Assembly (NCBI GenBank): GCA_964598425.1
Contig: CAZRBV010000012.1
Location: 4,319 to 68,318 of the forward strand
Direction of reading: 5' to 3'
Origin: UBA12567 sp964598425
GTDB taxonomy: Bacteria; Planctomycetota; Phycisphaerae; Phycisphaerales; SM1A02
DNA length: 64,000 nt
In this document: piece after piece, positions 8,794 to 16,160 of the stretch
Layout: the number at the start of each line of letters is the position of its first letter
Position numbering within the stretch: position 1 is the first letter of the stretch
The notes under the pieces: generated by a model
Told to the model about the DNA's origin: nothing
Database searches by the model: none
What the model saw: the letters and a program-made list of their open reading frames with translations, nothing else
Position numbers and translations under genes: made by a program

Positions 8794-8915
8794 CTCAATC
8801 TGACCAATCTGATCCCGCAATCTGAGCCGCGAAAAATGGGATCGGTGGGTGTCCACAATCTGGGCACTGCGTGAAACCTGGTGGGTGTCCGCAATCTGGG
8901 AACGCAATCTGGGCA
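8716..8915 (+). repeat. Intergenic GGTGGGTG repeat array, locus A
   Basis: Four copies of GGTGGGTGTCC at 8716, 8771, 8844 and 8880, each followed by one variable base and CAATCTG. Extra satellite copies of CAATCTGACC or close variants fill the space. The core is oriented toward the pseudo-receiver/groESL operon. Related arrays occur at 52819-52937 and 63799-64000. Confidence 0.85.
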
Positions 8916-8983
8916 GCCTCAACCCTCTCCTGCCCCCTCCAAATCGCCCTCAAGAGCCAAAAAGGGTTACGGATGGCGATTTC

Positions 8984-8998
8984 GGCACGCTGCTTGCA
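8984..8998 (+). promoter_or_regulatory. Sigma-54 (-24/-12) promoter for the groESL operon
   Basis: GGCACG, four bases, TTGCA, with exactly ten bases between the invariant GG and GC, matches the sigma-54 consensus (TGGCACG-N4-TTGCA) except for the first T. Transcription should start near 9009, giving about 26 bases of leader before the ATG at 9035. A sigma-54 activator with GAFTGA is encoded at 28919-30301 and could be the activator, but that link is inference. Confidence 0.7.
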
Positions 8999-9034
8999 CA
9001 TCAGAAGCGGCGGTCAGTCCGCCAAGAACGAGTC

Positions 9035-9502
9035 ATGCAGCACGCAATCCCCCAATCCGGCACCCCCCGACTCAACCTCCTGCTTTCATATGGCGGGTGG
9101 CGAGAACACGCGGCTGTCAAGCAGATCCCCCGGCTGCTTGAGCCGATGGGCATTCACGCCCTGGAGGCTGACACCGGCGAGGAAGCTGCCTCGCTGATCA
9201 AGCATGAGCCGGTACACATTGCGGTCGTGGATCTGGAGATTCCCCTCCATCAGGACCACCGTGGTGGCGCCGCAGGACCGCGAATCCTGCAACTTCTCAG
9301 GCGGCTCGACCCAGCGCCGCCGACAATCGTCGTCAGACCACGCCAGGCCAGCGGCCGGGAAGATGCCCGCGGCCTCGCCGCATCCCTCCGGGAGGGCGCC
9401 TTTGCTGTCATCGACCGCCCCCTCCACCTCGAAGTACTTCTCCAAACGCTGCAGCGAGTGCTGCGGCGTCACTATCACGACTCATGGCCCACTGCTTCGT
9501 AG
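9035..9502 (+). CDS. Receiver-like pseudo-response regulator upstream of groES
   Basis: 155 residues with the beta-alpha pattern of a response-regulator receiver domain: NLLLSY (strand 1), HALEAD (strand 2), IAVVDLEIP (strand 3 with the phospho-acceptor-like Asp), PTIVVRP (strand 4) and AVIDRP (strand 5). Strand 1 lacks the acidic pair, strand 4 lacks the Ser/Thr, and the strand-5 Lys is Arg, so normal aspartyl phosphorylation is doubtful. No output domain follows. The start at 9035 is chosen because upstream in-frame sequence is the repeat array and the sigma-54 promoter predicts a transcript beginning near 9009. It is the first gene of the apparent groESL operon, with 64 bases to groES. A regulator or adaptor of the chaperonin operon is a guess. 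Confidence 0.65.
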   Translation: MQHAIPQSGTPRLNLLLSYGGWREHAAVKQIPRLLEPMGIHALEADTGEEAASLIKHEPVHIAVVDLEIPLHQDHRGGAAGPRILQLLRRLDPAPPTIVVRPRQASGREDARGLAASLREGAFAVIDRPLHLEVLLQTLQRVLRRHYHDSWPTAS

Positions 9503-9566
9503 CAGCAACAGAAACAGAGACCAAGACCGCTGGCCAAGCAGCCAGCTCTGGAAGGAGAGCCCGCAC

Positions 9567-9857
9567 ATGAACGTCAAACCCCTCGGAGACAAGGTGCTCG
9601 TCAAGCGAGCCGAGGCCCGGGATCGAACCGAGTCTGGGCTGTATCTGCCCGAGTCAGCCAAGGACAAGCCGCGTGAAGGCAAAGTCATGGCAACCGGCGC
9701 TGGCCTGCTCAACAAGGAAACAGGCGAGTACATGCCTTTCAGCATCAAGAAGGGTGATCGCGTGCTGTTCACCTCCTACGCCGGTACCGAAGTCAAAATC
9801 GACGGCACCGAATACCTGATCATGACCGAGGATGACATCCTCGGAATTGTGGACTGA
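9567..9857 (+). CDS. groES: Co-chaperonin GroES
   Basis: 10-kDa lid of the GroEL folding chamber, acting as a heptamer in the cytoplasm. 96 residues, normal length. Typical segments: MNVKPLGDKVLVKR at the start, the mobile loop around residues 18-33 (RTESGLYLPESAKDKP), the roof loop with GDRVLF, and the TEDDILGIVD end. A strong Shine-Dalgarno (GGAAGGAGAG) lies seven bases upstream. No CIRCE element is seen, so HrcA control is not supported. The sigma-54 promoter upstream of the preceding gene probably drives it. Two small genes separate it from groEL. Confidence 0.97.
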   Translation: MNVKPLGDKVLVKRAEARDRTESGLYLPESAKDKPREGKVMATGAGLLNKETGEYMPFSIKKGDRVLFTSYAGTEVKIDGTEYLIMTEDDILGIVD

Positions 9858-9868
9858 GTATCACTCTC

Positions 9869-10096
9869 ATGGAACGCGGCCCCATTCTTCGAGTACTCAC
9901 TGAAATGGTCGGCACCTCCGCCGAACTTGACATCGTGCTCAACGGCGATCACGAACCGATCGAGCTGCGCAATGTCACGGCTGTTGAGCCGCTGCACAGC
10001 TCGCATGGGATCAAGATCACGACGCGATCCAACACCATTTGGATCGACTCCAGCCACGTCTCGGCGATGTGGCAAGCACGGATGGATGGGAGCTGA
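9869..10096 (+). CDS. Small beta-rich protein between groES and groEL (A)
   Basis: 75 residues of no family I recognise, starting 11 bases after the groES stop. Predicted mostly beta strands: ELDIVLNG, PIELRNVTAVEP, GIKITTRSNTIWID, HVSAMW. This spacing suggests a small Sm-like or SH3-like barrel. It resembles the next gene's product: both share [ED]-L-x-[IV] followed by G-[IL]-K-[IL]-T, then [WV]-[IL]-D and [VI]-S, so the two look like diverged tandem duplicates. Placement inside the groESL operon points to a chaperonin-linked or stress role. The function is unknown. Confidence 0.7.
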   Translation: MERGPILRVLTEMVGTSAELDIVLNGDHEPIELRNVTAVEPLHSSHGIKITTRSNTIWIDSSHVSAMWQARMDGS

Positions 10097-10102
10097 CCCG
10101 CA

Positions 10103-10324
10103 ATGGATTGCGAGCAACTCAGATTGGCCTTTCGCAGTCTGAACGGGCTCCGCGATCTCCGGGTCCGGTTTGAGTCCGCCGATGACTGCCTGATTCCAAA
10201 TGCGTTGCTCGTGCCTGCCGAAGAAGACGGGCTTATCAAACTCACCGACGGTTCCACCGAGTACGTCCTCGACATCAACCGAATCTCCTGGATTGAAATA
10301 CGCCCACCTGCGGCCTCACATTGA
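10103..10324 (+). CDS. Small beta-rich protein between groES and groEL (B)
   Basis: 73 residues, starting six bases after the stop of the related small gene. Strand pattern DLRVRFES, CLIPNALLVP, GLIKLTDGSTEYVLD, ISWIEI parallels its neighbour. No cysteine pair, signal peptide or membrane segment. Tight spacing and same strand make co-transcription with groES and groEL very likely. The family is unknown to me. A small beta-barrel that binds RNA, protein or the chaperonin ring is one possibility, but nothing in the sequence proves it. Confidence 0.68.
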   Translation: MDCEQLRLAFRSLNGLRDLRVRFESADDCLIPNALLVPAEEDGLIKLTDGSTEYVLDINRISWIEIRPPAASH

Positions 10325-10375
10325 CAGAACCCCACGCCACTGCACATCCGCAGCGGCCAGGAAGGAACAGAGACC

Positions 10376-12001
10376 ATGACTGCCAAACAGATTGCATACG
10401 ACATCGACGCCCGCGAGCAGATGCTCCGGGGAATTCAGAAACTCGCCAAAGCTGTCAAGACGACGCTCGGTCCCTCAGGACGAGTCGTCGTACTCGAGAA
10501 ATCCTTCGGTGCTCCCACGGTCACCAAGGACGGCGTCACCGTGGCGAAGGAAATCGAACTCGAGGATCCCTACGAGAACATGGGCGCCCAGATGGTGAAG
10601 GAAGTCGCCTCGAAGTCTTCGAAGGATGCAGGCGACGGAACGACGACGGCGACGGTCTACGCCGAAGCCATCTTTACGGAGGGCCTCAAGAACATCACTG
10701 CAGGCGCCAATGCAACGCAAGTGAAACGGGGAATCGACCTCGGCGTCACCGCGATCTGCAATGAACTCGCCTCAATGTCCAAACCAGTCAAGCGTTCCGC
10801 TGAGATCGCTCAGGTCGGCACGTGCGCGGCCAACCAAGACAGCACAATCGGTAGCATCATTGCCGAGGCGATGGACAAAGTCGGCAAAGACGGCGTCATC
10901 ACCGTCGAAGAAGGCTCAAGCCTTGAGACAACCGTCGAGCTGGTCGAAGGCATGCAGTTCGACAAGGGATGGCTCAGCCCACACTTCGTCACTGACACAA
11001 CGGCAATGGAAGCTGTCCTTGAAGACTGCTACGTACTCATCTATGAGAAGAAGCTGTCGTCCGCGAAAGATCTGCTGCCGATTCTTGGCAAGGTTGCCGA
11101 GTCCGGCAAGAGCCTGCTCATCGTCGCCGAAGACATCGACGGGGAAGCACTCGCCACGCTGGTCGTCAACCGACTACGCGGCATTCTCAAGGTGTGCGCG
11201 GTCAAAGCGCCGGGCTTCGGCGATCGCCGCAAGGCCATGCTGGAGGACATCGCAACACTCACGAATGGCACCGCAGTCATGGATGAACTTGGGATCGATC
11301 TTGAGGGTCTCACGCTCAAGGACCTCGGCCGCGCCAAGAAGGTGACAGTCGATAAGGACAATTGCACCGTCATTGAAGGTGCAGGCAAGAGCAGCGACAT
11401 CAAGGGTCGCATCGAGCAACTCCGCGCTCAGATCGATCAGTCAAGTTCCGACTATGACCGCGAGAAGCTCCAGGAGCGGCTTGCGAAACTGGCCGGTGGA
11501 GTTGCCCAGATCAACGTTGGTGCAGCCACTGAAGTCGAAATGGGCGAAAAGAAAGCTCGCGTCGAAGACGCCCTTCACGCGTGTCGGGCAGCAGTCGAAG
11601 AAGGCGTGCTGCCTGGAGGCGGCACTGCCGTCCTCAGAGCCAGCGTCGCCCTGGAAGCAGCCCGTAAGAAGGCTCGGGCCGACGAGAAGCTCGGCGTCGA
11701 TATCGTGGGTCGCTCCCTCACTGCACCCATTCGCCAAATCGCGGAGAACTGCGGCATGGAGGGTGCCATCGTTGCTCAGAAGATTGAAGAGTCAACCGAA
11801 GCCGCCTGGGGATTCAACGCACTGACGCGAGAGTACGAGAATCTCGTGGAGGCTGGCGTCATCGTCCCAACAAAGGTCGAGCGGGTGGCTCTTGAGAATG
11901 CAGCTTCCATCTCAGGGCTGCTCCTGACAACCGATTGTGCAATCACCGAAATCAAGAAGGATGCCCCGGCAAGTGCAGCCGGAGCCGATATGGACTACTG
12001 A
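10376..12001 (+). CDS. groEL: Chaperonin GroEL
   Basis: 60-kDa ATP-driven folding chamber. 541 residues. The ATP-binding motif GDGTTTAT is at residues 87-94, with KAVKTTLGPSGR before it and GGGTAV near 412. Apical-domain segments such as the IYEKKLSSAKDLLP region are present. The usual flexible GGM-repeat tail is absent: the protein ends GADMDY. A missing GGM tail is known in some secondary GroELs, so this may be one of several paralogs. GGAAGGAACAGAG precedes the ATG. A strong intrinsic terminator follows. Confidence 0.97.
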   Translation: MTAKQIAYDIDAREQMLRGIQKLAKAVKTTLGPSGRVVVLEKSFGAPTVTKDGVTVAKEIELEDPYENMGAQMVKEVASKSSKDAGDGTTTATVYAEAIFTEGLKNITAGANATQVKRGIDLGVTAICNELASMSKPVKRSAEIAQVGTCAANQDSTIGSIIAEAMDKVGKDGVITVEEGSSLETTVELVEGMQFDKGWLSPHFVTDTTAMEAVLEDCYVLIYEKKLSSAKDLLPILGKVAESGKSLLIVAEDIDGEALATLVVNRLRGILKVCAVKAPGFGDRRKAMLEDIATLTNGTAVMDELGIDLEGLTLKDLGRAKKVTVDKDNCTVIEGAGKSSDIKGRIEQLRAQIDQSSSDYDREKLQERLAKLAGGVAQINVGAATEVEMGEKKARVEDALHACRAAVEEGVLPGGGTAVLRASVALEAARKKARADEKLGVDIVGRSLTAPIRQIAENCGMEGAIVAQKIEESTEAAWGFNALTREYENLVEAGVIVPTKVERVALENAASISGLLLTTDCAITEIKKDAPASAAGADMDY

Positions 12002-12027
12002 GTCCCACTTGATCAAGACCGAAACTC

Positions 12028-12059
12028 AAAGCGGGCACTCCCTTGGGAGTGCCCGCTTT
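12028..12059 (+). terminator. Intrinsic terminator after groEL
   Basis: A perfect 15-bp stem (AAAGCGGGCACTCCC with its complement) around a TT loop, starting 27 bases after the groEL stop. The A-rich start and T-rich end of the stem could serve both strands. It closes the groESL operon. Confidence 0.9.
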
Positions 12060-12083
12060 GCAATTGGATCGCGCCGGGGGCGG

Positions 12084-12089
12084 TACAGT
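12084..12089 (+). promoter_or_regulatory. Candidate -10 of a leaderless promoter (RNase D-like gene)
   Basis: TACAGT ends nine bases before the ATG at 12099, so transcription would start at or next to the start codon. No Shine-Dalgarno is visible. Confidence 0.45.
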
Positions 12090-12098
12090 GTCCACTCA

Positions 12099-13394
12099 AT
12101 GCACAAGAAGAACAGTTCATCTCGGGGTGGTCGGCGGAGCCGACGGGATCGCCACCATGCCGAATCTCACGCAGATGAGTCGGCCATTGGATCGATTCCA
12201 TCGCATGCCATGGTCCCCGAAGCCACTGCTACGCTCGTCGAAGACGCCGCAGGGCTCCAAGCAGCAATAACGCATCTAGAAGACCACGATGTCATCGCGT
12301 TTGACACCGAATTCATCGGCGAAGAGACATACTATCCCCGACTCTGCCTCGTCCAGGTAGGGACGCGCAATCACGTGTTTCTGGTGGACCCGTTCGCTGT
12401 GGAAGACCTGTCGCCGCTGTTTGAGACGATTGCGTCGCCCGATCGAGCAACACTTGTTCATGCGGGCCGGCAGGATCTGCAGATTCTCGCCCGCCTGCTC
12501 GGCCGACCGGCTCGGAATGTGATTGACACACAGATCCTCGCTGGTTTCGCTGGCTTGCCGTGGCCTTGTTCACTCTCCAAGTCCGTACGCTGCGCCATCA
12601 AAGCGCCGATGCCAACGGGAATGACATTTACTGCATGGGATGCCCGCCCTCTCTCGGCCCGCCAACTTCGCTATGCAGCCGACGATGTGCGGTACCTGCC
12701 GCTCCTGCACGAGTTTCTCGTGGAACGAGCCGCCATGTTCGGACACGAGGGGTGGGCTGCGGAGGCCTTCGCAGCATTTGAGGATCCAAGTTGGCACGAC
12801 ACCGATCTCTCAAGCCAACAGAGGAAGATCGAAGGGACTCGGAGATTCAAGCCAATCGAACGCCGGGTCCTCCGCAATCTTGTCTCCGCTCGCGACGTTA
12901 TCGCACGAACTGAAGACGTGCCGCCACGTGCTGCCGTACCCGACAACGTCATTCTGGCACTCACGCGAGACAGACCGTCGAATACAGACGGTGTCGCCGC
13001 CATTCGCGGCATGCCCCGACCCATCGCCACCCGCCACGGCGATCGACTCGTGGCGGCGATCGCCGCCACCCGCGATGACGCGACGCCGATTGAGCCACAA
13101 CGAAGCAAGGACGAGTCGCCTGATGATCGGGTTGCGATTGACGGACTCTGGCATGCGTTCGCAGCGGCCGCGATCGGTGCGGGGGTGGCACCAGCACTGG
13201 CGCTCTCGCGGGCCGAGTTGGCGAACTGGTTCTTGACCGGACGCAATGGAATGCCGGGCAAGACCGAGTGGCAGCGAGGCATCATCGACTCTCTGCTGAG
13301 CCCGCTGATCGACAGCGGCCACACCCTCAGCCTCTGCTGGAAAGACGGTTCCCTCCGGCATGTCACCACGAACTCCTCGACATCCGACTCATGA
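12099..13394 (+). CDS. rnd: RNase D-like 3'-5' exonuclease with HRDC region
   Basis: About 431 residues. The DEDDy exonuclease core is clear: FDTEF (Asp69, Glu71), the HAGRQD block (Asp126) and YAADDVRYL (Tyr and final Asp). Downstream (about residues 245-430) is an HRDC-like helical region typical of RNase D, which trims tRNA and other structured RNA 3' ends. The start is uncertain: ATG 12099 gives a basic, Ser/Arg-rich N-terminal tail, and an internal ATG at 12210 would remove it. The upstream TACAGT supports 12099. The stop overlaps the ruvB start in an ATGA, so the two are probably co-translated. Confidence 0.87.
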   Translation: MHKKNSSSRGGRRSRRDRHHAESHADESAIGSIPSHAMVPEATATLVEDAAGLQAAITHLEDHDVIAFDTEFIGEETYYPRLCLVQVGTRNHVFLVDPFAVEDLSPLFETIASPDRATLVHAGRQDLQILARLLGRPARNVIDTQILAGFAGLPWPCSLSKSVRCAIKAPMPTGMTFTAWDARPLSARQLRYAADDVRYLPLLHEFLVERAAMFGHEGWAAEAFAAFEDPSWHDTDLSSQQRKIEGTRRFKPIERRVLRNLVSARDVIARTEDVPPRAAVPDNVILALTRDRPSNTDGVAAIRGMPRPIATRHGDRLVAAIAATRDDATPIEPQRSKDESPDDRVAIDGLWHAFAAAAIGAGVAPALALSRAELANWFLTGRNGMPGKTEWQRGIIDSLLSPLIDSGHTLSLCWKDGSLRHVTTNSSTSDS

Positions 13395-14434
13395 CGCGAT
13401 CACGAATCATCTCGCCACAGGAACAACCGGACGATGTCCGGGAGGCTGCTCTCGCAATTCGGCCGAAGCGGCTCAATGACTTTGTCGGGCAGCACCAACT
13501 CCGGGAGCGAATCTCAATTGCGATGAAGGCCGCTCAGGTGCGAAGCGATCCCATGGAGCACCTGCTCCTGCACGGGCCACCTGGACTCGGCAAGACGACC
13601 ATCGCGCACATCGTGGCGGAGGAAATGGGCTCGCAGGCCTACGTCACCTCAGGCCCCGCCCTCACCAAGGGCGCAGATCTCGTCGGGACACTCACGCGAA
13701 TGCAGCCAGGAGATGTCCTCTTCATTGATGAGATTCATCGTCTGCCTGCCGCCGTCGAAGAGTACATCTATCCCGCAATGGAAGACTTCAAGATCGACTT
13801 CACACTCGATGGTGGCATGCACGCGAGAGTGGTGACCTATCACCTCAAGCCATTCACGCTCATCGGCGCAACGACGCGAGCAGGGCTGCTTACAGCAGCA
13901 CTCCGCAGCCGCTTCGGCATTTCGCATCGCCTCGACTTCTACGAAGGCTCAGACCTTGAGTCCATTCTGGACCGGGCCGCGGCGCGGCTGGGCATCGGCC
14001 TGACCTGTCCAGATGCTCGAAATCTGATCGCATCGCGGAGCCGAGGAACACCAAGAATCTGCCTGCGGCTTCTTCGCCGCGTACGAGATTATGCCCAGGT
14101 GCGGGGGTCTGGCAACATCACCAGTGACATGGCCGTCGAAGCACTCAAACTTGAGGGCGTCGATGAACTCGGCCTTGACCCGCTTGACCGCGCCTATCTC
14201 GGTGTACTCGCCGACGTCTACAACGGTGGACCGGCTGGACTTGAAGCGATCGCCGCGACGCTGGGCGAAGATGCTGGCACCCTGGAGGATCTCGTCGAAC
14301 CGTTTCTGCTCCAGCAGGGCATGCTGGCTCGAACCCGCCAGGGGCGGCAGCTGACACCGGCAGGGCAGCTCCGATGCGGCTCGCAGGATGGCGCAGGGCC
14401 CCTGTTCGACAGCCAGGAACAGCCTCCAGAGTGA
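13391..14434 (+). CDS. ruvB: Holliday junction branch-migration helicase RuvB
   Basis: AAA+ hexameric motor that drives Holliday junction branch migration with RuvA. 347 residues. The N-terminal RPKRLNDFVGQ, Walker A GPPGLGKTT, Walker B FIDEIHR, sensor 1 IGATTRAG, arginine-finger SRFGI and the C-terminal winged helix (ARTRQGRQLTPAG) are all present. The start at 13391 overlaps the RNase D stop. No ruvA or ruvC lies nearby. Confidence 0.97.
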   Translation: MTRSRIISPQEQPDDVREAALAIRPKRLNDFVGQHQLRERISIAMKAAQVRSDPMEHLLLHGPPGLGKTTIAHIVAEEMGSQAYVTSGPALTKGADLVGTLTRMQPGDVLFIDEIHRLPAAVEEYIYPAMEDFKIDFTLDGGMHARVVTYHLKPFTLIGATTRAGLLTAALRSRFGISHRLDFYEGSDLESILDRAAARLGIGLTCPDARNLIASRSRGTPRICLRLLRRVRDYAQVRGSGNITSDMAVEALKLEGVDELGLDPLDRAYLGVLADVYNGGPAGLEAIAATLGEDAGTLEDLVEPFLLQQGMLARTRQGRQLTPAGQLRCGSQDGAGPLFDSQEQPPE

Positions 14435-14772
14435 ATCTGCACCAGTTTTTTGAACCGATATCCCCGCTCCGGGTTGACATCTGACCCGGATCGACCCATT
14501 CTGGTGTTGGCCAGTTTCGCCCCCTCGGGGCGTAGATAGCAATCTGGCGAGCACTGGTCGCACGTCTCTCGCTCGCTGACAATGGATCCGCCTTCGCGGG
14601 TTCGACGAAGCCTGACATGGGTGGGGCATTCGGCACGAAACTTGATGTGCCGGAGGTGCTTTGTACGCGTCTTTTGGCGGTACACTGGCTGGCCCGTTCG
14701 AACACGTTGAACAACGATCCGGACAGTACGGCTGGTGGTCAGCCTGCAACCAACGATGGAAGGTCTCGCACC
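14435..14772 (+). other. 338-bp intergenic region before the pilin-like gene
   Basis: No gene supported. A TTTTTT run follows ruvB by about 11 bases, but without a good stem. TACACT near 14690 is a fair -10 for the pilin-like gene, with a leader of about 80 bases and only a weak -35. Confidence 0.4.
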
Positions 14773-16041
14773 ATGAAGAAGTATTCACTCCAGCGAACCG
14801 GCTTCACCCTTGTCGAGTTGATGGTGGTCGTCTCGATCATCGCCCTGCTCGTCGGGTTGATTTTGCCGGCCGTCCAGTCTGCCCGGCAGGCGGCGATGCT
14901 GAACGATTCAAAGATCAACGCCAAGCAGATCCACATGGGCATGAAAGCCTATGAAACCAAGTACACCAAGCTCTGGACCGGCCCGCCAGAGAACCTTTCC
15001 GAGTGGGATATGGGTCTGGCCAATCCCGCCACCCCGCCAAATCCTGCATTTGTCTCAGGCCAGACATTCAAGAACGCGCTCCAGAACTGGCTGGGCACAA
15101 CAGCTGCAAATGGTTGGGCCGATCAGAGCGTCGGCGTCAACTGGGGTTCTGGTGGCGAGCAGTGGGCATGGGCATGGGCCGGCTCCGGCACGTGTGAACT
15201 CGTAGCCCCATACACGTGGTACGGCGGTGGCTCAAAGACCCCCGGCGCACCACTGGACGCCAAGGATGCCGGCATGGGCGCGTGGCGATACGTGAACACG
15301 TATCAGTGTTCGGTTGATCTGGGTGGCCCCTCCGCCAAGCTCTACTACGCGCCAAAGGACACTGCGGCCATCGAGGTCCTTCAGAAGAATGACTGCTGGG
15401 ACGGCGGCATGGACATGTGCGATGTCAGCAATGACCTTCCCTGGACGGGCAGCTGCATTTACATCAGCGGCGCCAGTGGCGATCTCAATGGGTTGCCCAG
15501 CACGTACTGCTTCTCCCCCTCAGCGATGGTCAATCCGAAGGTCTACCAGCGTGACAATTTCCGAGATCCGATGGATATGGCACGCGGCTTCCGGCACCCC
15601 ACAATGGGCATGGCGAAGTACGCCAATCTCAAGACCTTCCTCAGTGAGTATCCGATGCTCCAGAACAACCCGTATGACTGTGCCGTCGCGCCAGCCTTCG
15701 AGGGAACCCTCTTTGACCCCGAAGACGAAAATGGATTCCACTACAACGGGTGCGCTCAGTACGCTTTCAATGCCCACTACGAATCAGAGCCCGTCGTGGC
15801 CATGTTCGACGGCTCGACCAGCACGCTCTCGATCAACAAGGCCAAGCAGGATGACGTGATTGCGGCTGGTGGCAGCGGTGCGTTCAATTCAGGTACAGAT
15901 GGCCTGTTCCATCGACAGACGCCGGACGGTACGACGCAGTACATGCTCAACCACACCTTCTGGCAGGACCACGAAGGCAGTTGCGGCGTTCACACGCATG
16001 AGGTCGATGGCATCCGCGGCCGATCGCACCTGGGCCTGTGA
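14773..16041 (+). CDS. Type IV pilin-like / type II secretion pseudopilin-like surface protein
   Basis: 422 residues. The class III leader is clear: a short basic start, then G|FTLVELMVVVSIIALLVGLILP with the +5 Glu, cleaved by prepilin peptidase. The remainder is a large globular region rich in Gly, Trp and Cys with no enzyme motif. This architecture matches the very expanded planctomycete prepilin-like (DUF1559/H-X9-DG-type) group. Near the C terminus an HTHEVDGIRG segment resembles the HxnDG-type end of these proteins. ATG 14773 is chosen because it starts the leader and GGAAGG lies upstream. A perfect terminator follows. Likely exported and assembled or anchored at the envelope. Confidence 0.85.
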   Translation: MKKYSLQRTGFTLVELMVVVSIIALLVGLILPAVQSARQAAMLNDSKINAKQIHMGMKAYETKYTKLWTGPPENLSEWDMGLANPATPPNPAFVSGQTFKNALQNWLGTTAANGWADQSVGVNWGSGGEQWAWAWAGSGTCELVAPYTWYGGGSKTPGAPLDAKDAGMGAWRYVNTYQCSVDLGGPSAKLYYAPKDTAAIEVLQKNDCWDGGMDMCDVSNDLPWTGSCIYISGASGDLNGLPSTYCFSPSAMVNPKVYQRDNFRDPMDMARGFRHPTMGMAKYANLKTFLSEYPMLQNNPYDCAVAPAFEGTLFDPEDENGFHYNGCAQYAFNAHYESEPVVAMFDGSTSTLSINKAKQDDVIAAGGSGAFNSGTDGLFHRQTPDGTTQYMLNHTFWQDHEGSCGVHTHEVDGIRGRSHLGL

Positions 16042-16065
16042 TTCCAGGAGTTCATTGATCTATTC

Positions 16066-16108
16066 CCGGACCGGGACGAGTTCGCTCGTCCCGGTCCGGC
16101 TCTTTTTT
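16066..16108 (+). terminator. Intrinsic terminator after the pilin-like gene
   Basis: A perfect 15-bp stem (CCGGACCGGGACGAG with its complement at 16085-16099) closed by a TTCG tetraloop and followed by CTCTTTTTT. It is 25 bases past the stop codon. Confidence 0.95.
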
Positions 16109-16146
16109 GGAGCGATGAGCTCAGAGTCCCCTCGCCCGGAGATCGG

Positions 16147-16152
16147 TAGAAT
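16147..16152 (+). promoter_or_regulatory. Candidate -10 of a leaderless promoter (cbs)
   Basis: TAGAAT ends eight bases before the ATG at 16161, so the transcript would begin at about the start codon. No -35 match or Shine-Dalgarno of note. Confidence 0.5.
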
Positions 16153-16160
16153 GCCCTCCT

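Larger units (their letters stand above)
8467..9034. other. 568-bp divergent intergenic region with repeats and a sigma-54 promoter
   Basis: Between asnS (minus) and the pseudo-receiver gene (plus). It holds a 55-bp tandem duplication, four copies of GGTGGGTGTCC with CAATCTG satellites, and the sigma-54 promoter described separately. Apparent small open frames here are low-complexity translations of the repeats, and I do not call them genes. Confidence 0.8.

Noticed and set aside
8684..8915. CRISPR-like spacing of the GGTGGGTG copies
   Set aside because: Repeat length is about 11 bases with irregular 36-73-base spacing and no cas gene, and the same core recurs at two other loci upstream of genes, unlike CRISPR arrays.
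12028..12059. CIRCE (HrcA) element at groEL
   Set aside because: The GCACTC/GAGTGC halves are within a perfect stem with a 4-base gap, downstream of groEL, so it is an intrinsic terminator. CIRCE needs a 9-base spacer and sits before groES, where none is seen.
14440..14460. Terminator after ruvB
   Set aside because: A TTTTTT run is present, but no GC-rich stem precedes it closely enough.
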